A stretch of 64,000 nt of DNA. Origin: Clostridiales bacterium. GTDB taxonomy: Bacteria; Bacillota; Clostridia; Christensenellales; Aristaeellaceae. The stretch is from the NCBI GenBank assembly GCA_012523405.1, contig JAAYIN010000047.1, positions 32,377 to 96,376 on the forward strand, read 5' to 3'. The position numbers were made by a program, and so were the translations under genes. Shown in pieces: positions 26,116 to 35,695 of this stretch. The first letter of the stretch is position 1. Each line of letters opens with the position of its first letter. The notes under the pieces are model-generated. The model made no database searches. It was given only the letters and a program-made list of their open reading frames with translations, and was not told the DNA's origin.

Positions 26116-28758
26116 TCAATCCTGCTTATAGCGGCTTTCGCCAGTCCAGCCAAGCTTTTTAAATAGCTCTACGATGAGCAATGGTGCCACGCTCAGTCCA
26201 AGAACCAGCAGCCACTGCGGGGCTGTCAAAGTAGCAACGCGGAAAAGGGAACTGAGGAATGGGATAAAGAACACGCAAACCTGAAGGGCAATGCCGGAGA
26301 AGAACGCAGGGAACATCCATTTGTTCATCTTGTGGCGTGAAAACGCGGAATGTGTGTTGCTGCGCAGGTTAAATGAATGAACGAGCTGCGAGAGAGAAAG
26401 CACTGCAAATGCCATGGTATGACCCACATCAGGGCTGACCTTTCGTCCAAACATGAAGGCAAAGAGCGTCAGAAGCGAAATCATGATGCCCTGATAGCAA
26501 ACGCGGAAAATCAGCGGTTTGGTAAAGATGGGGCTCTTGGGATCACGCGGCGGCGCGTCCATCACATCGGGCTCTGCAGGTTCCATGCCAAGCGCGAGTG
26601 CGGGAAGGGTATCTGTGATCAGATTGACCCATAGGATATGAATGGGCAGCAGCGGCGTACCCCAGTTAAACAATGTTGCGATAAAGATCACCAATATCTC
26701 GCCCAAGTTGGAGCTGAGCAAGAACTGAATGGCCTTGAGGATGTTGGAGTAGATGGTTCTGCCCTGCGAAACCGCGGATACGATGGTGGCAAAGTTGTCA
26801 TCGGTCAAAATCATAGCGGATGCTTCCTTGCTGACCTCTGTGCCGCTAATGCCCATGGCAACGCCGATATCGGCACGCTTGAGCGCGGGTGCATCATTCA
26901 CGCCGTCGCCTGTCATCGCAACGACGTCGCCGTAGCTCTGCCATGCTTTGACGATGCGGACCTTGTGCTCAGGAGATACGCGGGCATAAACTGCGATGTT
27001 GCGCACTTCCTCACGGAGGCGATCGTCGTCCATCCGCTCCAGTTCAAGTCCTGTAATCACTCGGTCACCCTTGCCTAAAATACCAAGCTCGGTAGCAATG
27101 GCGCTGGCAGTGATCTTGTGATCACCTGTAATCATTACGGGCTTAATGCCTGCGCGTTTGCATTGCTCAACGGCTGTGCGGGCGGTGGGGCGAGGGGGAT
27201 CGATCATGCCTACCATGCCGATGAAGATCAGATCGCTTTCGTAGGAGCTGCGTTCGCCGCTAGGAGCAAGCTTGTCTACTGTGCCCATCGCGAACGATAG
27301 CACACGAAGTGCTGAGGAGGCCATATCGGTGGAGGCATTTTGAATGCGCTCGCGGTCATCGTCTGTAATGGGGCGCATGTTTCCATCTTCCATGATTCTG
27401 GTGCAGAGCACAAGCACCTCGTCCAGTCCGCCTTTGGTGTATGTGATATGGTTTCCGTTTTCCTTGTGGATAGTCGTCATTCGCTTGACATCGCTGTCAA
27501 AGGGGAGCTCATCTTCGCGGGGCAGCTGCTCTTCCAGCTTGGTTTTATCATAGCCCATTTCCGTTGCGAAGGAAAGCAGCGCGGTCTCGGTCGGGTCGCC
27601 TGTAAAGGTGCTTTCGCCCTGCTCGTTAATGGTGGGTTGACCGTCGTTGCAAAGCATGAGTGCGCGTGCAAAGTTCACGGACAACTGTTTGCTTATGTCG
27701 CTGTCTACCACAAAGGGTTGGCTTGTGGCAACGACTGTCATTCGGTTCATGGTGAGCGTGCCTGTCTTGTCAGAGCAAATGACGGTGGCACTGCCAAGGG
27801 TCTCAACAGCAGGAAGGCGGCGCACGATGGCGTTTTGATCGATCATCTGCTGTACGCCGATCGCGAGCACGATGGTCACAATCGCAAGCAAGCCTTCAGG
27901 GATGGCGGCAACCGCCAAGCTGATGGCTGTCATGAGCATATCGACGGGGTTGATGCCGTATAGAACGCCAACGAGGAATACGAGTGCGCATACGGCGATG
28001 CAAACAATAGCCAGTTTTTTACCAAGGTCGGCCATTCTGCGCTGCAATGGCGTTTGAACGCCTTCCTCTGCGTTCAGCATGCCCGCAATGGCGCCTATTT
28101 GCGTGTTCATGCCTGTTTCTGTGACAATGCCTTCGCCACGTCCATAGGTGATGAGACTGCCTGAAAAGACGAGATTATGCCTGTCTCCAAGCGGGATGTC
28201 AACGCCGTCTGGTGCATCGATCACATCCATTTGCTTTTCGACCGCTTCGCTTTCGCCTGTGAGCGCGCTTTCATTGACCTTTAGGTTGGCGGCGATGGAG
28301 AGCCTCATATCAGCCGATACATAATCACCAGCTTCAAGCAGCACCACATCTCCAACGACCATGTCCGCAGCGGGAATCACAACGATAGAACCGTTTCTGC
28401 GGACTTTTGCATGCGGTGAGGACATTTTTTTAAGCGCCTCAAGAGATTTTTCTGCTCGGTTCTCTTGAATGACGCCAAGCAGTGCATTTAGGAGCACGAC
28501 AAACAGTATGATGGCCGCGTCCACCCATTCTTTTAGTAAAACACCTGAAATAAGGGCAGCGACAATTAAAACGATGACCATAACATCCTTGAACTGCTCC
28601 AAATACATCTGAAATACGTTTCGTTTCTTACCTTGTTTGAGTTCGTTTTTACCATGCTCATCAAGGCGTTGCTGGGCTGTTTCCGAGCTTAAGCCGTTTT
28701 TTAAATCTGTTCCAAGCGAACTTGCGGCAGCATCAACGCTTTGCTTGAACCAATCCAT
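26116..28758 (-). CDS. Calcium-transporting P-type ATPase (P2A)
   Basis: Membrane cation pump of 880 residues with the SERCA/PMCA-like bacterial layout: actuator TGES, phosphorylation site DKTGTLT (Asp about 330), and the hinge GDGVNDAPALKRADIG. Ten membrane helices are expected. Ion-site residues are mostly present: Pro287-Glu288 in M4, Asn and Glu in M5 (SSNLGEIL), and Asn, Thr and Asp in M6 (WVNLITDT). One deviation is PEGLL in M4, where relatives have PEGLP. It probably exports calcium. Single-gene unit. Confidence 0.9.
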   Translation of the reverse strand: MDWFKQSVDAAASSLGTDLKNGLSSETAQQRLDEHGKNELKQGKKRNVFQMYLEQFKDVMVIVLIVAALISGVLLKEWVDAAIILFVVLLNALLGVIQENRAEKSLEALKKMSSPHAKVRRNGSIVVIPAADMVVGDVVLLEAGDYVSADMRLSIAANLKVNESALTGESEAVEKQMDVIDAPDGVDIPLGDRHNLVFSGSLITYGRGEGIVTETGMNTQIGAIAGMLNAEEGVQTPLQRRMADLGKKLAIVCIAVCALVFLVGVLYGINPVDMLMTAISLAVAAIPEGLLAIVTIVLAIGVQQMIDQNAIVRRLPAVETLGSATVICSDKTGTLTMNRMTVVATSQPFVVDSDISKQLSVNFARALMLCNDGQPTINEQGESTFTGDPTETALLSFATEMGYDKTKLEEQLPREDELPFDSDVKRMTTIHKENGNHITYTKGGLDEVLVLCTRIMEDGNMRPITDDDRERIQNASTDMASSALRVLSFAMGTVDKLAPSGERSSYESDLIFIGMVGMIDPPRPTARTAVEQCKRAGIKPVMITGDHKITASAIATELGILGKGDRVITGLELERMDDDRLREEVRNIAVYARVSPEHKVRIVKAWQSYGDVVAMTGDGVNDAPALKRADIGVAMGISGTEVSKEASAMILTDDNFATIVSAVSQGRTIYSNILKAIQFLLSSNLGEILVIFIATLFNWGTPLLPIHILWVNLITDTLPALALGMEPAEPDVMDAPPRDPKSPIFTKPLIFRVCYQGIMISLLTLFAFMFGRKVSPDVGHTMAFAVLSLSQLVHSFNLRSNTHSAFSRHKMNKWMFPAFFSGIALQVCVFFIPFLSSLFRVATLTAPQWLLVLGLSVAPLLIVELFKKLGWTGESRYKQD

Positions 28759-28906
28759 AATTCATCGACCTTTCAATAAAAGATATCAGATACCATTATC
28801 TGTCTAATAATGATAACAGAAAAAAACAAAAAGATATGATCTCTTCGCTTCAATCTACCCATAAGGGTACTCAAATATACGATTGTGTGACTGAATGCAC
28901 GGTTGC

Positions 28907-30454
28907 CTAGTTGAGCATGGGGAAGAACAGCCCGCGCCAGTAGATTTCACCTGTGAAGCCATCAAATTGCTTGTTGTTTACGAAAATGCAAACATTCTTG
29001 ATCTGTTCATCTGTACAGAGCGTATTGACGATGGCATAAGCCAGAAAACGCTCCTGCTCGGCGGTCATAGCTGTACCGATGTCTTGGAAAAGCGCAGAGA
29101 AGTTGGCGATCAAAGTATTGCCTGATATCGATAGACCTAGGATGTCTGAATCCTGAAATCCATTCGAAGGCATAATGGCAGTAAGATCAGCAACGGTATC
29201 GTAACTCATAGGTCCTTTTGCCAGCTCAACAAGCAAAGTGCGCGGGTTATGCTGCTGATAATACGCAATGGGGCGCATGGTTTTGGTGAGCTTGGAGGAG
29301 GTGCTGTTTGCGAAATAAAGTGTGCAATAATCATATAGCATGGTTGCAAAATTGGAACGCTGCTGTATTCCATCCTCAAAGGTCATTTCAGAATCAGACC
29401 CATCTGTCGGCGTGATCGATTCAATAGCGGATGAACCGATTTGCACCTTGATGCCGGCAACGCTTGGGAAGAATGTGCACAGCGTGTAGCACATGGAGGC
29501 CATGCTCTGAGCGCGCGTCAAGCCATATCCCGTGAGCATGCCATCAAGGTTATGGGCAAAAGTCAGAGAAATGATCTCGCCTCCTGCTGCCTCTGAATGG
29601 TTGATGGTGGGCTCGATGGTAAGCAGATCGGCAAGAAGGGGGAGCGCGGGAGAATCGATGTCTTGCTGAGGACCTAGCGCAAGCTCTTGAAGCAATGAAA
29701 TCACCATGTCAGCTGTTTCCATGCTTGAAAATGAGCAGGTGCGAACTTCGCTCACCATACCGCCTGTTTTAGCGATGGGGAAGTACAGGGTCACGTTGGT
29801 GGAGAGGCGCTTATCGCTGGCTTCTTCATCGGGCTGAATGCGATTGGAAAAGAGCTGCTCATAAACGGCATTGATGTCAGTGCCTACGCTTCGGCTAAAA
29901 GTCCCCATCGGTAACGTGTTTGACACGTCAATGCCAACGGGCTTATCCGCAACCAGCACGTTGACGTAGCTGATTTCCGGCAATTCGGTGATCGTGTTTG
30001 TGATCGCCTGGCATACGTTATAAAGTGCCTTGCGGCTTAATTGGAGCGCTGAGCCTGATAGGTTGACCGTCGCCACGTCTCGGCTGACCTCCACAGGACT
30101 CACGCCGTACATGGATAGCTTTACAGAGCCGCCTATCGAACTGACAACCCCATCACCCGGATAGCTCAGCAGCGCCCGAAGCAGGCTTTCAGCGCTTGGG
30201 CGACCTGGCGAGAAGGAAACCTTTGAGGTGATAGCTGCCAGCCTTGTGCCATCGTGACGAGGCAAGTAGAGCGTAGCCGGTTTGTCATATTCCAGTGCAG
30301 CGTCGCCGATGGGCGGTACATAGCTGATAAATGCAGGGGGCAGGGTATAAAGCGCCTCGGACTCGGTGATTGGCATGCTGTTATCGGCGCAGGAAGAAAG
30401 CGCAAGCATTGATGCGCATAACAATGATATCAGAACCTTATGCTTTGAATGCAA
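28907..30454 (-). CDS. Lipoprotein with three tandem GerMN-like domains
   Basis: Exported lipoprotein of 515 residues: signal peptide with lipobox LSSC (Cys22). Three GerMN-type alpha/beta units can be traced by their repeated strand-helix pattern: about residues 60-195 (LLRALLSYPGDG, NVLVADKPVGI), 215-345 (ISLLQELALGPQQ) and 365-510 (LLVELAKGP, NVCIFVNNKQF). GerMN modules occur in spore germination protein GerM and in actinobacterial LpqB. It lies 15 nt downstream of a second GerMN lipoprotein and in the same operon as a two-component system. A role in envelope sensing or signalling is inferred. Confidence 0.82.
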   Translation of the reverse strand: MHSKHKVLISLLCASMLALSSCADNSMPITESEALYTLPPAFISYVPPIGDAALEYDKPATLYLPRHDGTRLAAITSKVSFSPGRPSAESLLRALLSYPGDGVVSSIGGSVKLSMYGVSPVEVSRDVATVNLSGSALQLSRKALYNVCQAITNTITELPEISYVNVLVADKPVGIDVSNTLPMGTFSRSVGTDINAVYEQLFSNRIQPDEEASDKRLSTNVTLYFPIAKTGGMVSEVRTCSFSSMETADMVISLLQELALGPQQDIDSPALPLLADLLTIEPTINHSEAAGGEIISLTFAHNLDGMLTGYGLTRAQSMASMCYTLCTFFPSVAGIKVQIGSSAIESITPTDGSDSEMTFEDGIQQRSNFATMLYDYCTLYFANSTSSKLTKTMRPIAYYQQHNPRTLLVELAKGPMSYDTVADLTAIMPSNGFQDSDILGLSISGNTLIANFSALFQDIGTAMTAEQERFLAYAIVNTLCTDEQIKNVCIFVNNKQFDGFTGEIYWRGLFFPMLN

Positions 30455-30469
30455 GACCGTTCCTCCCTT

Positions 30470-31447
30470 TTAACGTGAAATCAATTCGAGTAATGCGGAA
30501 TATGAAATCTTCCAAACGCCATTTTCAAGCTGCAACTGCAGAGGATAGGCTTGCGTGTCAGTGCTGAGCCCTTCCCTGAGGGTTGTCATGGTAAGGGTGA
30601 GCGTTGCATGCGTGCCGCTTTGGGAAATTGATCCGCTGCTGACGCTGTACTCGGAAAGCGTGGAGCAAGCATCAACGGTGTTATGGTAGATATCATAAAT
30701 CGGCCGCGATTCATCGCTGCTCTGCATGGCGGTATAAAGATAGAGCGTTTTGTAGTCGCGCTGCTGCCATGCTTGAAGAATGCACTGAGCGGTGTTGTGC
30801 GGGGTGAGAAGCAAGGATTCGTTTCTGAGGAGCGGATCACTCACGCCGCCTTGACCTGTTAGAAAATAGGTGTTTTCAAGGCGTGTGCTCGTGGTGGAAT
30901 CAGCCGATTGACTGACGAAGAACTGAACGCCGGTATACGGCATGCTTTCGGTAATGGAGGCAACCACACTTTGCAGTGCCAGCTTGCGAAGCAGGGGGGC
31001 TTCGTCTGCCCAATCGGAGCGACTTTGCCAGTCGCTCGGGATGCTGTCATTATCCAGAAGTGCGTCGTTAAATGTGACGTAAAGGACGCCGTTTCTGGCG
31101 CTTGCACTGATGACGCGCACTGAATCCGAAAAAAGCTTTTGCAGGTCAACGTGGCTTGCTGAGGGACCCGCGAGCAATTCTTCAATCAGTATCAGTTCAA
31201 AGCTCTTATCGCGGTCCACCGTGATCACGCGGCTTTCGGCGGCTAGCATAGGCTGATCTAAATAGCGAAAGTAGAGCGTCGCGATTACGTCATCCACATT
31301 GGTGGTAGATGCAGCTGCGGGATATACTTCCATCGATAAACCGGGCGCAGCAGTGGTTTCTGCCTTTTCAATCGGGCTAATCACGGAGCAGCTGCAGAGC
31401 ACTAGCAGAAGAATGACTAGCAAGGAGAGTAGCATGGGGCGTTTCAC
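30470..31447 (-). CDS. GerMN-domain lipoprotein
   Basis: Exported lipoprotein of 325 residues. The start is GTG at 31447 because AAGGAGG lies 8 nt upstream and 13 nt separate it from the kinase stop; the longer ATG frame overlaps the kinase without a ribosome site. The signal peptide ends in LVLCSC, with Cys18 or Cys20 as lipid anchor. A single GerMN domain spans about 45-190 (LILIEELLAGPS, VLYVTFNDALL). The C-terminal part (QAWQQRDYKTLYLYT to the end) resembles an NTF2-like fold. It sits between the histidine kinase and the triple-GerMN lipoprotein. Confidence 0.82.
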   Translation of the reverse strand: MKRPMLLSLLVILLLVLCSCSVISPIEKAETTAAPGLSMEVYPAAASTTNVDDVIATLYFRYLDQPMLAAESRVITVDRDKSFELILIEELLAGPSASHVDLQKLFSDSVRVISASARNGVLYVTFNDALLDNDSIPSDWQSRSDWADEAPLLRKLALQSVVASITESMPYTGVQFFVSQSADSTTSTRLENTYFLTGQGGVSDPLLRNESLLLTPHNTAQCILQAWQQRDYKTLYLYTAMQSSDESRPIYDIYHNTVDACSTLSEYSVSSGSISQSGTHATLTLTMTTLREGLSTDTQAYPLQLQLENGVWKISYSALLELISR

Positions 31448-31460
31448 TTTGGCATCCTCC

Positions 31461-33005
31461 TTACGCTTGATGAATGGGCAGTTCGACTGTGAATGTGGAG
31501 CCTTGTCCTTCTTCGCTGTCAACCGATACATTGCCGCCGTGCATCAGCACCATCTGGTGCACAATGCTCAGACCAAGTCCTGTGCCGCCTGTATCGCGGC
31601 TGCGGGCCTTGTCCACGCGGTAGAAACGGTCAAAGATCAAGGCTTGGTCTTCCTTTGGAATGCCTGGTCCTGTATCTGAAACGGTCAAAATGGCATCTCT
31701 GCCAGAGCGAATGAGGCGCACGCGGACAGTGCCGCCTTCGGGCGTGTATTTCAAAGCGTTGTCCATGATGTTGTATACAACTTGGGTTAGCTTCGCAAAG
31801 TCTGCGTACATCTCGCATCGGTCACCAAGCTGCACCTTGATCTCCTGCTTGCGCTTTGTTGCCATGGGCTTTAGGCGCTCGACAGAATCGGAGACGAGCT
31901 GGGAAAAGTTAAAGGTGGTGCGGTTGAGTCTGAGCGTTTTGGAGTCCATGCTGACTAGCGCGAGCAGGTCGCTGATGATGAGATTGAGGCGATTGATTTC
32001 CTCATTGACATCTGTTAGGAACTCGGTTCGAAGACCTTCGTCCATCTCGGGCTGGTAAATAATGCTCTCAAGCAATATCTTCATTGTGGCAAGAGGCGTT
32101 TTCAGCTCATGGCTTGCGTTTGATACGAATTGATTACGGCTCTTATCCAGCATTTCAAGTTTTTCTGACATGGTATTGAAGGTCTCGGAGAGCTTGCGAA
32201 GCTCACCGCTGCCGCGCACGGGTACACGCACCGAAAGATCGCCGCGGCCCATCCGCTGTATGCTGCGGGTGAGGGAGGCGATGGGGCGCGTGATGATGCG
32301 GGAGAATACCAATGCAATGATCAGTGCAGCAGCAGCTGCGATTAGGAAGTAAAAGACCATCTGATCCTGCAATGTAAACAGACGCTCCATCATTTCCTGA
32401 ATGGGCGAGGCAAAAATGAGCACACCAATGGTGATCCCGCTTGTTGTGAGTGCAGAGGTAGCGTAGCCCACCCACTCGGAATTTTGATCGTAGGGACGCA
32501 AAAAGCGCAGAACACTATTGGTCTGCTCGCCAGTTGTGGTTTTATGAACACCATAATCAATGGTTTTACCGGATACGAGGATGCTGAGAACCTCGGGTAA
32601 TTCAACTCTTGAGCCGTTGAGCTCTGAAAAACTATCCGCTTGTACCTTGCCGCTTAGGTCAAGAACCATCATGCGGCCACCCAATTCGCCGCTAGCGACT
32701 TCCAAACGCTGCTGAAGGGCATTCATTTGACCCGATGCATAAAGCGGAGCGAGCTCGACCGATAGCTGTTCGGTGTTGGCTCTATCCTGCTGCATTCGGG
32801 CATCGAATAAATAATCGCCCACCAACCCAATCAGCGAGGTCGCTACTGCATAGTAGCTGACCCCTACGATGAGTAGGAAGGCGAGTAGTATTTTCCAGCG
32901 TATGGAGGTAAAGGGATTATTAATCCTTATCCGTGAAATAATAACCCACTCCCCACTTTGTGAAAATAAACTCAGGCTGAGTTGGATTGCGTTCAATCTT
33001 TTCAC
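31461..33005 (-). CDS. Membrane sensor histidine kinase
   Basis: Sensor kinase partner of the OmpR-type regulator. Domains in order: TM1 about 38-58, an extracytoplasmic sensor of about 130 residues, TM2 about 190-212, HAMP (RPIASLTRSIQRMGRGDLSVRVPV), HisKA with SNASHELKTP, and HATPase with N, G1 (DTGPGIP) and G2 (GTGLGLSIVH) boxes. The layout resembles WalK or MtrB without a PAS domain. The start is unclear: the frame has no ATG before TM1. GTG at 33005 would overlap the regulator by 86 nt with no ribosome site, while ATT at 32942 has GGGGAG 6 nt upstream. Confidence 0.9.
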   Translation of the reverse strand: MKRLNAIQLSLSLFSQSGEWVIISRIRINNPFTSIRWKILLAFLLIVGVSYYAVATSLIGLVGDYLFDARMQQDRANTEQLSVELAPLYASGQMNALQQRLEVASGELGGRMMVLDLSGKVQADSFSELNGSRVELPEVLSILVSGKTIDYGVHKTTTGEQTNSVLRFLRPYDQNSEWVGYATSALTTSGITIGVLIFASPIQEMMERLFTLQDQMVFYFLIAAAAALIIALVFSRIITRPIASLTRSIQRMGRGDLSVRVPVRGSGELRKLSETFNTMSEKLEMLDKSRNQFVSNASHELKTPLATMKILLESIIYQPEMDEGLRTEFLTDVNEEINRLNLIISDLLALVSMDSKTLRLNRTTFNFSQLVSDSVERLKPMATKRKQEIKVQLGDRCEMYADFAKLTQVVYNIMDNALKYTPEGGTVRVRLIRSGRDAILTVSDTGPGIPKEDQALIFDRFYRVDKARSRDTGGTGLGLSIVHQMVLMHGGNVSVDSEEGQGSTFTVELPIHQA

Positions 33006-33612
33006 GTAGTCGGCGGATATGCACGTCTACAGTACGAGCATCCCCAGTATAGTCATATTTCCATACGGTTTCAAGCAGAGATTCACGGCTAAATACCTTG
33101 CCGCGGTTGTTGGCAAATACAAGCAATAGATCAAATTCCTTGGCGGTCAGGCGTACTTCTTTGCCGCCCAGCTTCACTGAACGGTTGATGGCGTTGATCT
33201 CCATGTCATGAACACGCACAACCTTGCGCGTTTCATTTTGGGAGCTGCCTGTGGCACGGCGCATAATGGTCTTAATGCGAGCCTTCACCTCAAGGATATT
33301 AAAGGGTTTGGTCATATAATCATCGGCACCGTATTCAAGCCCGAGGATTTTATCGATTTGTTCACCTTTTGCGGTCAACATAATAATGGGCACATTGCTG
33401 TGCTCACGAATGCGCTGGCAAACAGTGATGCCATCAACCTTTGGCAGCATAATGTCCAGCAATATGAAATCGTAATGTCCGGCGAAAAACTTGGCAAGAG
33501 CCTCCTCGCCATCTGCAGCAGAATCGGTTTCAAACCCTTCCTGCTCTAGAGTGTATTTTAAGCCTTTTATAATCAACGGTTCATCGTCAACCAGAAGTAT
33601 ACGCTTGGCCAT
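32920..33612 (-). CDS. OmpR/PhoB-family response regulator
   Basis: DNA-binding regulator of 230 residues. The receiver domain has the acid pocket Asp9-Asp10, phospho-acceptor Asp53 (LLDIMLPK), a Thr in IIMLTAKG and Lys in MTKPFN. The C-terminal winged helix has VRLTAKEFDLLLVFANNRGKV and DVHIRRLREKIE. The start is ATG at 33612, 6-7 nt after GGAAG. First gene of the operon with the kinase and two GerMN lipoproteins. Its closest well-known types are WalR, PhoP and MtrA; I cannot assign one. Confidence 0.92.
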   Translation of the reverse strand: MAKRILLVDDEPLIIKGLKYTLEQEGFETDSAADGEEALAKFFAGHYDFILLDIMLPKVDGITVCQRIREHSNVPIIMLTAKGEQIDKILGLEYGADDYMTKPFNILEVKARIKTIMRRATGSSQNETRKVVRVHDMEINAINRSVKLGGKEVRLTAKEFDLLLVFANNRGKVFSRESLLETVWKYDYTGDARTVDVHIRRLREKIERNPTQPEFIFTKWGVGYYFTDKD

Positions 33613-33678
33613 TAACGTCTTCCTTTCTTGCTCAGACACTCGCCGTTTGGAGAATATCCAAATTGTTCTATACTAACC

Positions 33679-33707
33679 ATTGTAAGTCTAAATATGAAAA
33701 AAAGCAA
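33679..33707 (-). promoter_or_regulatory. Promoter of the two-component operon
   Basis: Minus-strand TTGCTT (33702-33707), 17-nt spacer, TACAAT (33679-33684). Confidence 0.6.
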
Positions 33708-33761
33708 GTGCTATTGAAACAAATAATTCATATTTGCGTTTTCATTTGTCCATATAAGTCA

Positions 33762-33800
33762 AAAAATCAAAAAGAATGCAGATTTATCGCTCTGCATTCT
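33762..33800 (-). terminator. Terminator of the mrfA-mrfB-TPR operon
   Basis: Perfect 10-bp stem (33773-33782 with 33791-33800) and 8-nt loop, followed on the minus strand by TTTTTGATTTTTT. Confidence 0.88.
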
Positions 33801-33814
33801 TCGTAATGTAATTG

Positions 33815-34498
33815 TCACAGATTGTCAATGATCGATTGAACCATGTCCTTGGTGACGTAGTTGAGGGGAGAAAAACGACCTTCAAGAGCTGTTTCAAGCT
33901 TTTCCTTCGCTTCGGCCTTTTTCCCGGTTTCGATATCGTACTGCGATAGGAAGTAGAGCGTATCGATTTGAGTGGGCTTTACTTCATGTGCCTTGTCAAA
34001 ATACTTCTTAGCTGTCTTTTTGTTGTTGCCAAGACGATAATAAGTTTGCGCAAGATTATCAAGAATGATGCTGTCTTCATCGTCATACTCTAACGCCTCT
34101 TTGTTAAAAGCCAATGCTTTTTCAAAATCGCCTTCTTCTACGTAAAGGTAACCGAGCGTTTGGTAAACGAGACCGCTCGCCTGCTTTTGATGCTGACGCT
34201 CCAAAAGCTCAATGCCTTTTTCCAGCTCGCCCATTTTGTACACGCAAGATGCATAGTTCACAAAGAGCTGTCTGCGATTTTCCTCGGACATCTGATACTT
34301 CTGGATTTTAACCAGCAGATCGCGAGCCTCTTGAAATTGACCTGCACGGATGAGCATGACGGAATAGCTTAATAGGTAGCGCGGGTCTTGCAAACCCTCA
34401 TCAACAGCTTCTTTATATAGCTGCATAGCACCTGCAATGTCCCCCTTGCTTATTTTGGCAGCTGCCTTGCGCGCCTTAAAGCTTGTTGTTAGTCCCAT
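33815..34498 (-). CDS. Tetratricopeptide repeat protein
   Basis: Cytosolic protein of 227 residues built of TPR helices from about residue 15 to 210. Typical units are GDIAGAMQLYKEAVDEGL, GLVYQTLGYLYVEEGDFEKALAFNKEAL and ILDNLAQTYYRLGNNKKTAKKYFDKA. No catalytic domain is seen, so a scaffold role is likely. It follows mrfB by 18 nt, with AAGGAGG in the gap, so it belongs to the same operon. MrfB itself carries C-terminal TPR-like helices. Confidence 0.82.
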   Translation of the reverse strand: MGLTTSFKARKAAAKISKGDIAGAMQLYKEAVDEGLQDPRYLLSYSVMLIRAGQFQEARDLLVKIQKYQMSEENRRQLFVNYASCVYKMGELEKGIELLERQHQKQASGLVYQTLGYLYVEEGDFEKALAFNKEALEYDDEDSIILDNLAQTYYRLGNNKKTAKKYFDKAHEVKPTQIDTLYFLSQYDIETGKKAEAKEKLETALEGRFSPLNYVTKDMVQSIIDNL

Positions 34499-34516
34499 GA
34501 GTAAAGTCCTCCTTAA

Positions 34517-35695
34517 TTAACGTGAATCTAATAGATCGGACGCATGTAAAATCTTGCGCCGTAAACGCTGATAGCGATATTGTAACGCAATTTGTTGTTC
34601 TTGTACAGTAGGATCGTGAAAAAGACTGGGTTCTGAGAGCAAAAGCAGCGCTTGCCTTGTGTAGTGAAGGGCTTGCTCTGGGTCTTTTCGCTGGTGTTCA
34701 TACAGCTTGGCTAAGGCCTCAAATGCATGAATGGGGTCGTCTCCGCGCTTGACCATCGCTTGATACAGCTTAATGGCAGCATCGGCATGACCCTGCCGCT
34801 TTTGAGAGGAGGCTAAGGCGCGGTAAGCATCCGCCCGCGTCGAGCCATGCGCGCATAGGCGATAGCACTTGGTTGCTTTTTGCAGATTGCCTTGTTTTTC
34901 TGCGGCTTTGGCAAGTGAAAGCAAATCTTCCACTTGATCAATCTCCTCAGGCTTGTCATGCTGCTTGCACAGAAAATAAAACAGCTGAGCAAGACTAACA
35001 ATGTCCTGTTTGTTATGATCAATCACACGTAGGAGCGGCGTAAAGTCGCCGTCTTTAAGATACTGGAAAAAGGTTTGCGGGACAAGTGCACCGGGAAGGT
35101 CGTCATCGCGCACCACACCAAGCAGCTTTTCCTCCAAATTGGCTAGACTGCATTGCTTGAGGCGGAGCTTCCATAGCCTGCGAGAGGGAAACAGCGCATC
35201 TGCATGCGTATCTGGGAAGCAGTCCTCTTTCATGCGATTCATCAGGAAACGGCTTTTGAGAAGCGGCACGTCAAAGGTACGTCCGTTAAATGTGCATAGA
35301 ATGCTGTAGCGCTTCATGCGCGAAGCAAGGATTTGAAGCATTTGCGCTTCCTCATGATAATCGTGCATCATTAACTGCTCAACAACGAAGGCATCTTGCG
35401 TAAAGTAGCCGATGCCAATTTGAAATGCGATGGTTCCAACCCCGCCGGAAAGTCCTGTGGTTTCAGTATCCAGAAACAGTATATCCTCGGGCGTTGCGTT
35501 TTTGGGGAATTCACATCCATAGATGCTTTCCAGCACCGCCTGCGTGGCATGGGCACGATTGCAGAAGGTGGAGAGTGGGAAGACCGCCTCGCTTCGGTAA
35601 CAGCCTTCGGTCTTTTTCGCACTTGTTTCTTCTTTATGTGCCTGCCTCTTAGGTTCTGCATCGAGCATCCGCAGCTTGTTGAGCAAGTTGGCCAT
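34517..35695 (-). CDS. mrfB: DEDDh-type exonuclease MrfB (YprB) with TPR-like tail
   Basis: RNase H-fold 3'-5' exonuclease, 392 residues. The metal-binding carboxylates are visible: Asp76 and Glu78 in FLDTETTG, Asp in NGRTFDVPLL (about 150), and the His/Asp pair in DHNKQDIVSL (about 232-238). TPR-like helices follow (about 270-375). In Bacillus subtilis MrfA and MrfB act together in repair of mitomycin C damage. The start codon shares one base with the mrfA stop (TGATG). Assignment rests on motifs and the conserved gene pair. Confidence 0.9.
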   Translation of the reverse strand: MANLLNKLRMLDAEPKRQAHKEETSAKKTEGCYRSEAVFPLSTFCNRAHATQAVLESIYGCEFPKNATPEDILFLDTETTGLSGGVGTIAFQIGIGYFTQDAFVVEQLMMHDYHEEAQMLQILASRMKRYSILCTFNGRTFDVPLLKSRFLMNRMKEDCFPDTHADALFPSRRLWKLRLKQCSLANLEEKLLGVVRDDDLPGALVPQTFFQYLKDGDFTPLLRVIDHNKQDIVSLAQLFYFLCKQHDKPEEIDQVEDLLSLAKAAEKQGNLQKATKCYRLCAHGSTRADAYRALASSQKRQGHADAAIKLYQAMVKRGDDPIHAFEALAKLYEHQRKDPEQALHYTRQALLLLSEPSLFHDPTVQEQQIALQYRYQRLRRKILHASDLLDSR

